A DNA stretch of 64,000 nt from Enterococcus sp. ZJ1622 (GCF_011038845.1 NZ_JAAKDW010000001.1:290655-354654); one strand, 5' to 3'. Numbered from the stretch's first letter, positions 26,531 to 35,603 are shown. Notes: generated by a model not told the origin, from the letters alone. Numbers and translations are program-made.

Positions 26531-27703
26531 TTATCCTTTAGACAATTGGTTTGATCCTTCGATCAGGTCGTAAATCTTATTTCTCAGATCAGTAGCAGGA
26601 GTTTTGAATTTTTTGTCGGCTTGCACATTGCTTTCCATCACGACAGCATCTGAGGTGTTTTTTTTCATGGCTAAAACAGCATGGAATCGATTGATGTTTC
26701 CTTGTGCTAAAAGATAGTTGTTCCCGCTGTAGACTCCTCCATTATAAGGATGCTTGGTACCGTTGTCTTGCCATAAGGAGAAGAGCAGGTCTTTTGGTAT
26801 CAGCTTTCCTGAAAGTACCTTAGTGAAGAATGCATCCAAATCATAGACAGACATGCTGATGTTTCCTGTTCCGAGTTCATTGCGGATATCTGTCTCTGTT
26901 TCACTAAGAGCTTTCCAGTAATCATTTTTTGCTGACATTTGATAAGAGATAGCATGTTGTGGAGAATTCTTTATTTGTTCATAGAAATTCGTCTGTTTCA
27001 ATTGTAGTGGCTGGATCAGTTCTTTCTTCAGCAGCGTCTCATAAGGCTGATTCGTCAATTTGAGTAAAATACCTGTTAATAACGTAAAATTTAATGGTTC
27101 ATAATGGTACGTATGATAATCGGTGAATTTCAGGTGCGCTAAAGCAAAACGGATCACTTCATTGTCTGACATAGGTTTATCTGGCGAAGCCGTACGATGA
27201 AGGCCAGAGCGCATATAGAGCAAGTCCTTGATCGTGATCTTCTGACTGCCTGGAATCTTGGGATAGAAATCTGCCAGCTTGGTTTCTAGTGTAAGATTGC
27301 CTTGTTCTACTTGTTTCAAAATAAGTAGCGCAGTCATCGCTTTTTGGATAGACCCGATCTGATAGTATAGGGCAGGCGAATTCGGCAGGTGTTTTTGTTC
27401 ATTGGCATAGCCATAACCTTTTTCAAAAATTACCCGATTGTTTTTACGTACGTAAATCGAACCGATATAGTCAGCTTTTTGCAAAAGCTGATCGATTTTT
27501 GCAGAAAGTTGCTGTTCTTCGGGGGTCAAAGGCGTTGAAAGCTTTGGCGTCTGGATACCAGAAATAGATGAAAAAGTCTGATCTTCTTTGGATAGCTGCC
27601 AGCCAAGTAGTATGCCTGTTGAAAGCGCACAGCCTGATAAAAGAAAAATCACTAAAGGAATCAGCCGAAATGAACGTTTTTTTTGATGTCTTCCTTTTCT
27701 CAT
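26531..27703 (-). CDS. Secreted or membrane-anchored serine hydrolase of the beta-lactamase (class C/PBP4*) family
   Basis: The 390-residue protein has a basic N-terminus and one hydrophobic segment (about 15-35), so it is probably membrane anchored with an extracellular enzyme domain. The SxxK motif is in YYQIGSIQKAMTALL. A YxPLN segment takes the YxN position, and HPYNGGVYSGNN contains the late glycine motif. Family members include penicillin-binding proteins, D-Ala-D-Ala carboxypeptidases and esterases; this one is not a recognised resistance beta-lactamase. AAAGGAG lies 6 bases before the ATG on the minus strand. It is divergent from mltG and convergent with the epimerase gene. Confidence 0.82.
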   Translation of the reverse strand: MRKGRHQKKRSFRLIPLVIFLLSGCALSTGILLGWQLSKEDQTFSSISGIQTPKLSTPLTPEEQQLSAKIDQLLQKADYIGSIYVRKNNRVIFEKGYGYANEQKHLPNSPALYYQIGSIQKAMTALLILKQVEQGNLTLETKLADFYPKIPGSQKITIKDLLYMRSGLHRTASPDKPMSDNEVIRFALAHLKFTDYHTYHYEPLNFTLLTGILLKLTNQPYETLLKKELIQPLQLKQTNFYEQIKNSPQHAISYQMSAKNDYWKALSETETDIRNELGTGNISMSVYDLDAFFTKVLSGKLIPKDLLFSLWQDNGTKHPYNGGVYSGNNYLLAQGNINRFHAVLAMKKNTSDAVVMESNVQADKKFKTPATDLRNKIYDLIEGSNQLSKG

Positions 27704-27803
27704 CGGGACTCCTTTCTGTTTTTTTTTGTGGACAATATTTATTGTAATCCGCAGCTTTGCTATTTACCACTTACAATTTTGACATAATATTTGAATAAAA
27801 TAA

Positions 27804-27832
27804 TTCACGGCAGTCAAAATTTCATGTATAAT
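27804..27832 (+). promoter_or_regulatory. Sigma-A promoter of mltG
   Basis: TTCACG (27804-27809) and a perfect TATAAT (27827-27832) are separated by 17 bp, 38 bp before the start codon. Confidence 0.65.
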
Positions 27833-27870
27833 AAATAGAGTTACGAAGTTGATAGTAAGGAGGAGTTGTT

Positions 27871-29049
27871 TTGTCAGAAAACAAACAACATCCAGAAGAA
27901 AAAAACAGAAGAAAAACCAGCGAAAAAACTACCGCTGATGTAATCAGTAAGCGAAAAGATATGCGTAAAAAAGAAGACAAGATCGTTGGAAAGATCATAT
28001 TAGTGATCGTACTCACTTTATTGATCATCGGCGGTGTTTTTGGATTCACCATCTATCGTTATGTGGACAATGGGCTGAAGCCTCTGGATGCCTCAGACGA
28101 TCAGCTGGTTCAAGTGGAGATTCCAAGCGGTTCATCTAACAAGCAAATAGGAGAGATATTGGAAAACGATCAGATCATCAAGAGCGGCATCGTTTTTAAT
28201 TATTATACCAAGTTCAAAAATATGACCGGATTCCAAGCAGGTTATTATCAAATGTCACCAAATATGACATTGGATGAAATCGGAAAGCAGCTACAAGAAG
28301 GCGGGACATCGGAGCCGACAAAAGTAGCGGATGGGAAAGTCGTGATTCCTGAAGGGTATGATATCGATCAGATCGCTTCACGTGTGGCAAAAGTCACCGG
28401 TAAAGACAAACAGGAATTCTTGGATTTGATGAAAGACGAAAGTTTCTTCAAAGAACTCTATCAAAAATTCCCGGATCTGCTGGAGAGTGCCTCGAAGGCC
28501 GAAAACACGAAATACCGCTTAGAAGGGTATTTGTTCCCAGCAACCTATGATTATTACAAGAGTACTTCTCTGAAAGATCTGGTTGTCCAGATGGTGGCAA
28601 AAACCAATGAAGTGATGCAGCCGTATTATGCAACAATCAAGCAGCAGAACCATACAGTACAGGAAGTCCTGACATTGGCTTCGTTAGTTGAAAAAGAAGG
28701 AGTGTCAGAAAACGACCGTAAGAACATCGCACGGGTATTTTATAACCGGATCGATGCAGATATGCCGCTTCAGTCAGATATTTCTGTTTTGTACGCATTA
28801 GGTGAACACAAAGAATTCGTCACTTATGAAGATACTGCTGTCGATTCCCCTTATAATTTGTATACTAATACAGGTTATGGTCCAGGGCCTTTAGACAGTC
28901 CAAGTGAGTATTCCATCAAGGCAGTCTTGGAGCCGGCAGAGAATGACTACTATTATTTCGTGGCTGATATGAAAACTGGAGATGTTTACTTTGCAAAGAC
29001 GTACGAAGAACACTTAGAATTAGTTGACAAGTACGTGAACAATTCTTAA
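27871..29049 (+). CDS. mltG: Endolytic murein transglycosylase MltG (YceG family)
   Basis: The 392-residue protein starts at a TTG with AAGGAGGAG upstream. It has a charged cytoplasmic tail of about 45 residues, one transmembrane helix (about 45-67), a LysM-like region and the YceG domain. The catalytic glutamate is in [19 protein letters not shown] (about residue 272). [11 protein letters not shown] and [18 protein letters not shown] complete the signature. It cleaves nascent peptidoglycan strands at the outer membrane face and sets glycan length. The gene is usually followed by greA in lactic acid bacteria, as here. Length is normal for enterococci. Confidence 0.95.
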   Translation: MSENKQHPEEKNRRKTSEKTTADVISKRKDMRKKEDKIVGKIILVIVLTLLIIGGVFGFTIYRYVDNGLKPLDASDDQLVQVEIPSGSSNKQIGEILENDQIIKSGIVFNYYTKFKNMTGFQAGYYQMSPNMTLDEIGKQLQEGGTSEPTKVADGKVVIPEGYDIDQIASRVAKVTGKDKQEFLDLMKDESFFKELYQKFPDLLESASKAENTKYRLEGYLFPATYDYYKSTSLKDLVVQMVAKTNEVMQPYYATIKQQNHTVQEVLTLASLVEKEGVSENDRKNIARVFYNRIDADMPLQSDISVLYALGEHKEFVTYEDTAVDSPYNLYTNTGYGPGPLDSPSEYSIKAVLEPAENDYYYFVADMKTGDVYFAKTYEEHLELVDKYVNNS

Positions 29050-29091
29050 GAATAAAAAACTATCTGTAGTTGTTCATTTTTTAGAAAAACA

Positions 29092-29120
29092 TTTACATTT
29101 TAAGAAAAGCATGGTAATCT
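29092..29120 (+). promoter_or_regulatory. Sigma-A promoter of greA with an overlapping inverted repeat
   Basis: TTTACA (29092-29097) and TAATCT (29115-29120) are spaced 17 bp, with TGG before the -10. The -10 lies in the left arm of an 11-bp inverted repeat (29113-29123 with 29141-29151). Confidence 0.6.
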
Positions 29121-29188
29121 TTTTTGGACTATATTCCTCAAAAGATTACCTTTTGCGGTATTCCATAGAGAAAAAGGAGACGTTACAC

Positions 29189-29668
29189 ATGGTAGAGAAA
29201 GTTTACCCAATGACTCTAGAAGGTAAAGAAAAACTGGAACAAGAATTAGAAGAGCTAAAAACAGTCAAACGCGGAGAAATCATTGAACGCATCAAGATTG
29301 CACGAGGTTTCGGTGATCTTTCCGAAAACTCTGAATATGAATCAGCAAAAGATGAACAAGCATTCGTTGAAGGAAGGATCACGACACTAGAAAACATGAT
29401 CCGTTTCGCTCAAATCATTGATAATGACGGAGTGGACGCTGATGAAGTATCTATCGGAAAAACAGTGACTTTCATGGAATTGCCTGATGGAGAAGAAGAA
29501 GAATATACGATCGTCGGAAGTGCAGAGGCAGATCCATTTTCAGGAAAAATCTCTAATGACTCTCCGATCGCACAAGCCTTGATCGGCAAAATGAAAAACG
29601 ATGAAGTAACGATCGCCACACCTGGTGGAGATATGTTAGTAAAAATCATCAAAGTGGAACAAGCATAA
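29189..29668 (+). CDS. greA: Transcription elongation factor GreA
   Basis: The ATG at 29189, with AAAAAGGAG upstream, gives the standard 159-residue GreA; an ATG at 29111 in the same frame is in the promoter. The N-terminal coiled coil ([18 protein letters not shown] through [19 protein letters not shown]) carries the acidic tip residues that enter the RNA polymerase secondary channel. The C-terminal FKBP-like domain has [19 protein letters not shown]. It rescues backtracked polymerase by stimulating transcript cleavage. A terminator follows directly, so greA is probably monocistronic. Confidence 0.97.
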   Translation: MVEKVYPMTLEGKEKLEQELEELKTVKRGEIIERIKIARGFGDLSENSEYESAKDEQAFVEGRITTLENMIRFAQIIDNDGVDADEVSIGKTVTFMELPDGEEEEYTIVGSAEADPFSGKISNDSPIAQALIGKMKNDEVTIATPGGDMLVKIIKVEQA

Positions 29669-29680
29669 GAACGTATTGCA

Positions 29681-29725
29681 AAAAGATCTAGGACTTTCAT
29701 CTTATGATAAAGTTCTAGGTCTTTT
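29681..29725 (+). terminator. Terminator of greA
   Basis: A 17-bp stem (29681-29697 with 29709-29725) with two G-U pairs and an 11-base loop. Its 3' arm itself ends in four T's. Confidence 0.8.
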
Positions 29726-29828
29726 CTCATGCATAGGATGTTCGGCGATTTACATCTAAAGTCCTATAGCATCTCAAACAGAAAATAGTTATGATAATAA
29801 GAGAATGTGTCAAGGAGGGAGAAAAAAG

Positions 29829-30560
29829 ATGAATAGCTCTTGGCGTTTTTTCATAGTAGTCGAAGCATTGTTGCTGTTATTTGCTGTTTGGCAGATCGTG
29901 AATAATACTGGATTACTACTCTTAGTATTATTCGGTATCTTTAATATATATCTAGCATTACGGAAACATCCACGTACGAGATTCCAGAATTTCCAGCTAG
30001 TTTTAGGGTTATTGGTCATTTTTTTCAGTTTAGTGAACAGTCCGGCTTTATGGATGATGGCAGTCTTTGCTGTGTTATTCATCGGTTTGAAAGGGGTCGA
30101 GATCTCAGGGATCGATCTGACCAAAAATGCTTTCTGGCGGAAAAAACAAATGGTGATGGTCCAGACAGAACAATTGAAGTCGCATAATAATGAACGCAAA
30201 AGACAGCAATTATTCGGCAATCAGCGAATCGGCAATGATGTCTATGAGTGGGACGATATCAATATCGCAGTTATCTCAGGGGATACGATCATCGATCTTG
30301 GGAATACTTTACTGCCTAAAGACGATAATATCGTCATTGTACGCAAAGGGGTCGGCAGAACAAGAATCTTAGTGCCTTTGGGGATTGCTGTTAGCCTAGA
30401 ACATGCGACGCTCGTTGGCAACGTGTTGTTTGAGGAAGAACAGTTTTCATTGAAAAATGAGTCGATCAAGATTTTCAGCAATGATTATGATGAAAATCCT
30501 CGACGTCTGAAAATCATTACGAACACACTTCTTGGCGATGTCGAGGTGATCCGTGTATGA
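29829..30560 (+). CDS. liaF: LiaF, membrane inhibitor of the cell-envelope stress system
   Basis: The ATG at 29829 has AAGGAGGGAG upstream. The 243-residue protein has four N-terminal membrane segments in about 110 residues and a C-terminal soluble domain (about 135-243) of the LiaF/VraT beta-helix type (DDINIAVISGDTIIDLGNTL, VGRTRILVPLGIAV). In Bacillus and enterococci, LiaF holds the histidine kinase LiaS inactive until envelope antibiotics act. It overlaps liaS by an ATGA, which indicates one operon. Confidence 0.95.
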   Translation: MNSSWRFFIVVEALLLLFAVWQIVNNTGLLLLVLFGIFNIYLALRKHPRTRFQNFQLVLGLLVIFFSLVNSPALWMMAVFAVLFIGLKGVEISGIDLTKNAFWRKKQMVMVQTEQLKSHNNERKRQQLFGNQRIGNDVYEWDDINIAVISGDTIIDLGNTLLPKDDNIVIVRKGVGRTRILVPLGIAVSLEHATLVGNVLFEEEQFSLKNESIKIFSNDYDENPRRLKIITNTLLGDVEVIRV

Positions 30561-31624
30561 TGGGAAAGATGTCGAGAGCAATGGTAGCAGTGTATGCAGC
30601 AAGTGGTACGTTCCTTGTCATTTTGTTCTCACTGTTCACCTATTTTTATGCAAGTAACCAAGAGCAATGGTGGGGAGAATTGCTGCGGGCCAGATTACTT
30701 TATGTCCCGCTGATTTTTCATTTATTTGCGATTTCTTTAGGTGTAGGTCTGATCGTCTTTTTAGTGATATCAGTGATGCAAAAAACACGCTATGGAAAAA
30801 TCGAAGAAAAACTGCGCGCGCTGTCTTCAGGCAACTATGAGTCAAAAGTCCTGAATGAACCGATCCCAAGTGCGTCCGATGATATCTATGTGAAGGATAT
30901 CGACAAAGAGATCACAAAAATCAAAGAAAAAATGATCGAGGTATCTAGTGAACTCCAAATTATGACTAGCCGCCCGCAATATGTAGATGGACAAACCAAA
31001 GAAGAAATCTTAGAATTAGAGAGACACCGTCTAGCGCGTGAGCTGCATGATTCAGTCTCACAGCAGTTATTTGCTGCGATGATGATGATGTCTGCCTTGA
31101 CAGAACAAGCAGAAAAAAGCGAAACACCAGAAATTTTCCGTAAGCAGTTGAGAATGGTCGCAGATATCATCAATGCTTCGCAATCGGAAATGCGTGCGTT
31201 GCTGCTGCATCTTCGTCCAGTGAATCTAGAAGAAAAGAGTCTGAAGCAAGGGATCGAACAATTGCTGAAAGAGCTGCAGAACAAGATCCAGATTTCATTG
31301 AAATGGGATGTGGAGGATGTGACATTGTCCAGTTCGATTGAAGATCATTTATTTCGGATCGTTCAGGAATTATTATCGAATACCTTGCGACATGCAAAAG
31401 CAGAAGAACTGGAAGTTTATCTCCATAAAATCGACAATAATCTGCTATTGAGAGTGATCGATGATGGTACGGGATTCAACATGAATGAAACGAAAACCGG
31501 CAGCTACGGACTCAGCAATATCAGAGAACGTGTGGCGGGGATTGGCGGAACAGTGAAGATTATCAGTTTTAAAGGTCAAGGAACCAGTGTAGAGATCAAA
31601 GTTCCTTTGATAAAGGAGGCGTAA
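30557..31624 (+). CDS. liaS: LiaS sensor histidine kinase
   Basis: The 355-residue kinase has two N-terminal membrane helices with a short extracellular loop, a HAMP-like linker, and a HisKA_3 domain with the phospho-accepting histidine in [16 protein letters not shown]. Its HATPase domain has [11 protein letters not shown] and [15 protein letters not shown]. Counting from this start puts threonine at residue 120, the site of the T120A change known from daptomycin-tolerant E. faecium, so this copy is wild type there. It phosphorylates LiaR, encoded 7 bp downstream. Confidence 0.95.
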   Translation: MMGKMSRAMVAVYAASGTFLVILFSLFTYFYASNQEQWWGELLRARLLYVPLIFHLFAISLGVGLIVFLVISVMQKTRYGKIEEKLRALSSGNYESKVLNEPIPSASDDIYVKDIDKEITKIKEKMIEVSSELQIMTSRPQYVDGQTKEEILELERHRLARELHDSVSQQLFAAMMMMSALTEQAEKSETPEIFRKQLRMVADIINASQSEMRALLLHLRPVNLEEKSLKQGIEQLLKELQNKIQISLKWDVEDVTLSSSIEDHLFRIVQELLSNTLRHAKAEELEVYLHKIDNNLLLRVIDDGTGFNMNETKTGSYGLSNIRERVAGIGGTVKIISFKGQGTSVEIKVPLIKEA

Positions 31625-31631
31625 GATAACA

Positions 31632-32264
31632 ATGATAACAGTTTTATTAGTGGATGATCATGAAATGGTCCGTTTAGGCGTATCCTCTTATTTATCGATT
31701 CAAGAAGATATCGAAGTGATCGGCGAGGCCGAAAATGGACAGCAAGGGTATGAAAAGGCAATGGAATTACGTCCAGACGTCATATTGATGGATCTGGTCA
31801 TGGAAGAGATGGATGGCATCGAATCGACAAAAGCGATTTTGAAAGACTGGCCGCAAGCGAAAATCATCATCGTAACGAGCTTCATCGATGACGAAAAGGT
31901 CTATCCGGCAATCGAAGCAGGAGCAGCCGGTTATCTGCTGAAAACATCCACAGCGCATGAAATCGCTGATGCGATCCGTGCGACGCAACGTGGCGAAAGA
32001 GTTTTGGAACCAGAAGTCACCTCGAAAATGATGGAGAAAATGAGTCGCCGGAATGAACCGATCCTTCATGAAGAACTGACCAATCGGGAAAATGAGATCC
32101 TGATGCTGATTTCTGAAGGGAAAAGCAACCAGGAAATCGCGGATGAACTGTTTATTACCCTCAAGACCGTTAAAACACATGTATCAAATATCTTAGCGAA
32201 GCTTGAAGTGGAAGATCGTACGCAAGCAGCTATCTATGCCTTCAAGCACGGACTAGTAAAATAA
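31632..32264 (+). CDS. liaR: LiaR response regulator (NarL/FixJ family)
   Basis: The 210-residue regulator has a receiver domain with acidic pocket DD (8-9) and phospho-acceptor Asp54 ([13 protein letters not shown]). Its C-terminal LuxR-type helix-turn-helix has [20 protein letters not shown] and [16 protein letters not shown]. It activates envelope-stress genes. Residue 73 is tryptophan (KDWPQ), the wild-type state at the position changed to cysteine in daptomycin-resistant E. faecium. A terminator closes the operon. Confidence 0.96.
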   Translation: MITVLLVDDHEMVRLGVSSYLSIQEDIEVIGEAENGQQGYEKAMELRPDVILMDLVMEEMDGIESTKAILKDWPQAKIIIVTSFIDDEKVYPAIEAGAAGYLLKTSTAHEIADAIRATQRGERVLEPEVTSKMMEKMSRRNEPILHEELTNRENEILMLISEGKSNQEIADELFITLKTVKTHVSNILAKLEVEDRTQAAIYAFKHGLVK

Positions 32265-32292
32265 GAAAAAAATCTTATCAGATAAATCAAAC

Positions 32293-32330
32293 AAGTCAAG
32301 AAAATGTGTGTCATTTTTCTTGGCTTTTTT
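32293..32330 (+). terminator. Terminator of liaFSR
   Basis: A stem of about 14 bp with one bulged base (32293-32306 with 32312-32326), then a T tract to 32330. Confidence 0.75.
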
Positions 32331-32409
32331 ACAAAGAAGAAGGCCTGCTTTTGTTTTTAGAAAGGCTTTGCTATACTTGGAAGAGGAAAGAGGATAAAGG
32401 AGGACAAAC

Positions 32410-33075
32410 GTGAAACAAAATTTTGCAATTGTCGGTCTCGGTCGTTTCGGCGGAAGTGTTTGCCGTACATTGATCGAAGCAGGTCAAGAAGTCTTGGCCA
32501 TCGACAGCAACGAAGACCGAGTAAATGAATACATGAATATCGCGACACATGCCGTGGTAGCAAATGCACAAGATGAGATGACTTTGCGTTCATTGGGGAT
32601 CAGAAATTTTGACCATGTGATCATCGCTATCGGAGAAGATATCCAGGCGAGCATCTTAGTTACCTTGATGGTGAAAGAAATGGGCGTACCGAATATTTTA
32701 GCAAAAGCGCAGAATGAATATCATGCGCGTGTATTGGAAAAGATCGGCGCAGATCGCGTAGTCCATCCCGAGCGAGATATGGGAAGTCGGATCGCGCATA
32801 ATCTGGTCTCGAAAAACATTCTGGATTATCTTGAACTTTCAGATAAATTTTCTTTGGCAGAGATTCGAGTGACCAATCCTAAATTCTGCAACAAAACATT
32901 ATTGGAACTGAATTTTAGACAACGCTACGATTTGACAGTCGTTGCTATCCGAAGATCTGACCATACAGTGATCGTGTCGCCTTCAGCGGAAGAGTATGTG
33001 CGTGAGAATGACAATCTGCTGGTGATCGGAGAGACAGAGGACGTAGATATTCTAGATGATAAAATGAATCAGTAA
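32410..33075 (+). CDS. ktrA: KtrA-type potassium channel regulatory subunit (RCK/TrkA family)
   Basis: The 221-residue cytoplasmic protein starts at a GTG with AAAGGAGG upstream. It contains an RCK N-domain with the nucleotide-binding loop VGLGRFGGSVCRTLI and acidic residue AIDSNEDRV, then a TrkA_C domain (about 135-218). KtrA octamers gate the Ktr potassium uptake channel in response to ATP/ADP and c-di-AMP. No channel subunit is encoded nearby, as is common for ktrA in enterococci. A HesB-like gene follows 12 bp later in the same unit. The name could equally be trkA. Confidence 0.9.
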   Translation: MKQNFAIVGLGRFGGSVCRTLIEAGQEVLAIDSNEDRVNEYMNIATHAVVANAQDEMTLRSLGIRNFDHVIIAIGEDIQASILVTLMVKEMGVPNILAKAQNEYHARVLEKIGADRVVHPERDMGSRIAHNLVSKNILDYLELSDKFSLAEIRVTNPKFCNKTLLELNFRQRYDLTVVAIRRSDHTVIVSPSAEEYVRENDNLLVIGETEDVDILDDKMNQ

Positions 33076-33087
33076 GGGGATGCTTGA

Positions 33088-33387
33088 ATGGAATTGACAG
33101 TGACTGAAGCAGCACAAAAATGGTTCAAGACAGAAGTAGATCCGCCAGAACATTACGGGATCCGTTTTTTTGGTAAAGTTTACGGAAAAACAGAAGTACA
33201 CGATGGTTTTTCGATTGGCATGTCCGTAGAACAAATGGAGCATCCTGTCAAAGAGACAATGATTGACGGCATGCAGTTTTTTATCGAAGAAGCAGACGAA
33301 TGGTTTTTCAAAGGATATGATTTACTGGTCGATTACGATCCTGTGTTGGATGAGCCGGTGTATCATTTTAACAAACAAGAATCGTAA
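33088..33387 (+). CDS. HesB/IscA-like (YneR-type) small protein without cysteines
   Basis: The 99-residue protein matches the HesB/YneR family in length and in motifs (LTVTEAAQKWFKTEV, YGIRFFGKVYGKTEV, FFIEEADEWFF). Canonical IscA proteins bind iron or Fe-S clusters through three cysteines; this protein has none, so cluster transfer in the usual way is unlikely. It is cytosolic, co-transcribed with ktrA and followed by a strong terminator. The function of the YneR branch is not established. Confidence 0.8.
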   Translation: MELTVTEAAQKWFKTEVDPPEHYGIRFFGKVYGKTEVHDGFSIGMSVEQMEHPVKETMIDGMQFFIEEADEWFFKGYDLLVDYDPVLDEPVYHFNKQES

Positions 33388-33421
33388 CAGTGAGTAGAAA
33401 TAAATGACAGATGAATAACCG

Positions 33422-33458
33422 AAAAAGGAGGTTGGGATTTTTCCCAAGCCTCCTTTTT
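33422..33458. terminator. Bidirectional intrinsic terminator
   Basis: A long near-perfect stem (AAAAAGGAGG..TTGGGA with TCCCAAGCCTCCTTTTT, one G-U), with A's on one side and T's on the other. It serves the HesB-like gene and the convergent dehydrogenase gene. Confidence 0.88.
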
Positions 33459-33505
33459 AAGATCATATGTTTGTTTGATATAGAGGAGTTTTTCTTGAAT
33501 TCAGT

Positions 33506-34453
33506 CTAATATCCGTCATCTAATCTCACTTGATTGGTCCTGATTTTTCCTGTTTGGATATAGCTTTCCAGATTATCCAGGAAAATCGCCATCAGTTTGT
33601 GCTGGAAGTCGGGTGTCAATCCAGCGATATGCGGAGTGATCAGGACATTGTCCATCGCCCAAAGCGGACTGGTTGCAGGAAGTGGTTCTTCTTCGAATAC
33701 ATCGAGTGCAGCAAAAGCCAGCTGTCCTTCATCTAATGCATGGATCAGATCTGCTGTTTTGACTGAAGCGCCTCGTCCCACATTGATAAATAGGGATTCT
33801 GGTGAGAATTGCGCAAACAGCTGTGCATCGAAAAGTCCCGTTGTCTGTTCGGTCAAAGGCAAAATATTGACCATGATCGCCGCACTTGGAAGAACTTCTC
33901 CCAGTTGTGCTAATGAAAAGGTCTTTTCCATCCCTTCAACAGGATGGCCAGTTGTGTTGATCCCATAACACGTTAAGCCGAATGCACTGGCTTTTTGCGC
34001 AAGCCGCTTGCCGATATGACCAGTACCGATGATCAGTAGTTTTTGCTGTTCTAAGGCCTGATAATGGACAGAATCGCCTAACCACTGTTTATTCATCTGT
34101 GCTTTTTGTGCTTGGAAAAGACCTCTCGAATACCCAAGAATGATTCCCATGATGTGTTCGGCAATGGACTCACTATGGATTCCGCTCCCATTTGACAAGT
34201 GGACTTTTTTTTCTGCAAAACGTTGGAGTGGTAACGTGTCGACGCCTGCTGAAATCGACTGGACCCACTTCAGGTGAGAACTAGCTAGTAAATCTTCTTG
34301 GTAGTTTCGATCCCAGCCCAAGCTGATCTCCACATGTTCGATCTCTTCAGGCTGTAATTCCGTTTTGAATACATAATCTGGGGCGATTTCCCGGATCTTT
34401 TTGATGAATTCCTCGCGAAACGGCCGATTAGCATAAATGATTTTTTCTGACAT
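33506..34453 (-). CDS. D-2-hydroxyacid dehydrogenase (NAD-dependent)
   Basis: The 315-residue enzyme has the NAD-binding loop LLIIGTGHIGKRLAQKA and the catalytic arginine in FINVGRGASVKTADL. The catalytic Glu is in DVFEEEPLPATSPLW and the His in VLITPHIAGLTPD. It interconverts a 2-keto acid and a D-2-hydroxy acid; the substrate is not evident. It is not of the VanH type by length or context. On the minus strand AGGAAAGGTAGG precedes the ATG. It stands alone between a bidirectional terminator and an eroded accessory segment. Confidence 0.92.
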   Translation of the reverse strand: MSEKIIYANRPFREEFIKKIREIAPDYVFKTELQPEEIEHVEISLGWDRNYQEDLLASSHLKWVQSISAGVDTLPLQRFAEKKVHLSNGSGIHSESIAEHIMGIILGYSRGLFQAQKAQMNKQWLGDSVHYQALEQQKLLIIGTGHIGKRLAQKASAFGLTCYGINTTGHPVEGMEKTFSLAQLGEVLPSAAIMVNILPLTEQTTGLFDAQLFAQFSPESLFINVGRGASVKTADLIHALDEGQLAFAALDVFEEEPLPATSPLWAMDNVLITPHIAGLTPDFQHKLMAIFLDNLESYIQTGKIRTNQVRLDDGY

Positions 34454-34590
34454 AGCGTTTACCTACCTTTCCTTCTTTTAAGTGTAGCGCATACAGCGTG
34501 AACTTTGAAGTGCCTTGCTTGCAGTTGGCATATCTGCGTTTCAACTAAAAAAACTGTAATGAAGAAATTCTCCATGAAGTTTGATCTTCC

Positions 34591-34628
34591 AAGGTGATTT
34601 AATTAAAACAACACTATTTGACAATGAG
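34591..34628 (+). repeat. 38-bp direct repeat, left copy
   Basis: This begins AAGGTGATTTAAT and ends TTTGACAATGAG. It differs from the copy at 36989-37026 at two positions (both T here, C there). The pair bounds a 2.4-kb segment of regulator, secreted-protein and relic genes. Confidence 0.9.
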
Positions 34629-34747
34629 CCGTTATTTCCTTGGAAAATCAAGTATGACTAGGTCTATTTTTTAGTTGGAAAATAGACAATGAATTTGGAA
34701 CTATTGAAAAATAATGTGGTACACTCGTTTAAGGAAGATGATCAATC

Positions 34748-34947
34748 ATGATGAATATCAAATCCATGCCAGAGTTGGGAGATTGCGATAAGGCCTTAAA
34801 CGACGTGCCCCCAGATGAGTCACTTTTTTAACAAAGAATGGGCATGGAAAATTTGCGGTAATTGATATCAAAGAATACGAAGAATATGGAAAGTACAAAA
34901 TAGCTAAACAAATTTCGCAAGAAGGTAAGTTGTTTGCGAATAAGTAA
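34748..34947 (+). pseudogene. Frameshifted Phd/YefM-like antitoxin gene
   Basis: Translation from 34748 gives 27 residues and stops at 34829-34831, immediately after a run of six T's. Adding one base in that run restores a 67-residue reading: MNIKSMPELG..., then DESLFLTKNGHGKFAVIDIKEYEE and a short tail ending at 34947. The FLTKNGxGKxAVxDIxEYE core is the hallmark of Phd/YefM (type II) antitoxins. No toxin gene follows, and the C-terminal toxin-binding region is short. An extended -10 (TGTGGTACACT, 34715-34725) and AAGGA lie upstream. It is either a decayed orphan antitoxin or a homopolymer sequencing error. Confidence 0.6.
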
Positions 34948-34983
34948 ATAACAATTATCTATTTTCTCATCTGTTGTAGAAAA

Positions 34984-35460
34984 TTAAAAGTATAGAAAAT
35001 ATACTAAGACAACAATAGCAACTAAGACCTCTATCGTAACAACTGTTAACAGAAATCTATAGGCAAAGAGGAACAACCTATGCGTAATTTTTTCCTTCCA
35101 TAAAAAGAGGATACAAAAGGAAATAGGAGCTGAGTAGGGGATGAAAATTGAGATTATAAGAAATACGAATATCCCTGTACGCCACATTCCGATATCCGAG
35201 TTTCCTCTTAATCGTTTATTTGAAAGATATTGAGTCTGATTATTTAGCGAGTCTGTAGGGAGTGTTTCTTCATGAAAATGATTGATAGGGAGATTGAATA
35301 TTTTTGATAATAAGATAAGATTATCGTAATTGGGAAAGGAACGTTCATTCTCCCAGTTTGAAATAGTTTGCCTTGAGACAAAAAGTTTCTCTGCTAACTC
35401 TTCTTGTGAAAAGTTTTTTTTCAATCTTTCTTGTTTTATTTTTTTAGAAACATTCATCAT
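34984..35460 (-). CDS. Xre-family transcriptional regulator with C-terminal membrane segments
   Basis: The start at 35460 is chosen because AGAGGAAAT lies about 10 bases upstream, and because the helix-turn-helix then begins at once (KIKQERLKKNFSQEELAEKL, then VSRQTISNWE). The 158-residue product has the Xre domain in residues 5-60 and two hydrophobic segments in the last 75 residues, so the DNA-binding domain is probably tethered to the membrane. It is divergent from the secreted-protein gene at 35604 and probably controls it. Similar membrane-tethered Xre regulators sit beside peptide and bacteriocin genes in Firmicutes (general knowledge; the link here is inference). Confidence 0.85.
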   Translation of the reverse strand: MMNVSKKIKQERLKKNFSQEELAEKLFVSRQTISNWENERSFPNYDNLILLSKIFNLPINHFHEETLPTDSLNNQTQYLSNKRLRGNSDIGMWRTGIFVFLIISIFIPYSAPISFCILFLWKEKITHRLFLFAYRFLLTVVTIEVLVAIVVLVYFLYF

Positions 35461-35534
35461 AGAAAGTATTTCCTCTCTTTTAATCATAGTAAAATGCAGA
35501 TTTAATACGATGTAAAACGCTATGTAAAACATAT

Positions 35535-35564
35535 TTGATATCTAAGTACAGTTTATTTTAATAT
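35535..35564 (+). promoter_or_regulatory. Candidate promoter of the secreted-protein gene
   Basis: TTGATA (35535-35540) and TAATAT (35559-35564) are spaced 18 bp. Just upstream are two direct copies of ATGTAAAAC, 12 bp apart (35510-35518 and 35522-35530), which could be regulator half-sites. Confidence 0.4.
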
Positions 35565-35603
35565 ACTTTCTTTGTAAATAAAAAATAAAGGAAGTGTTTT
35601 TGG

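Noticed and set aside
26531..27703. Calling the serine hydrolase an antibiotic-resistance beta-lactamase
   Set aside because: It has an SxxK motif but the rest fits the broad PBP4*/esterase family with a membrane anchor; no resistance-gene context.
29111..29188. N-terminal extension of GreA from the ATG at 29111
   Set aside because: That ATG lies inside the promoter -10 region; the ATG at 29189 has a strong ribosome site and gives the standard length.
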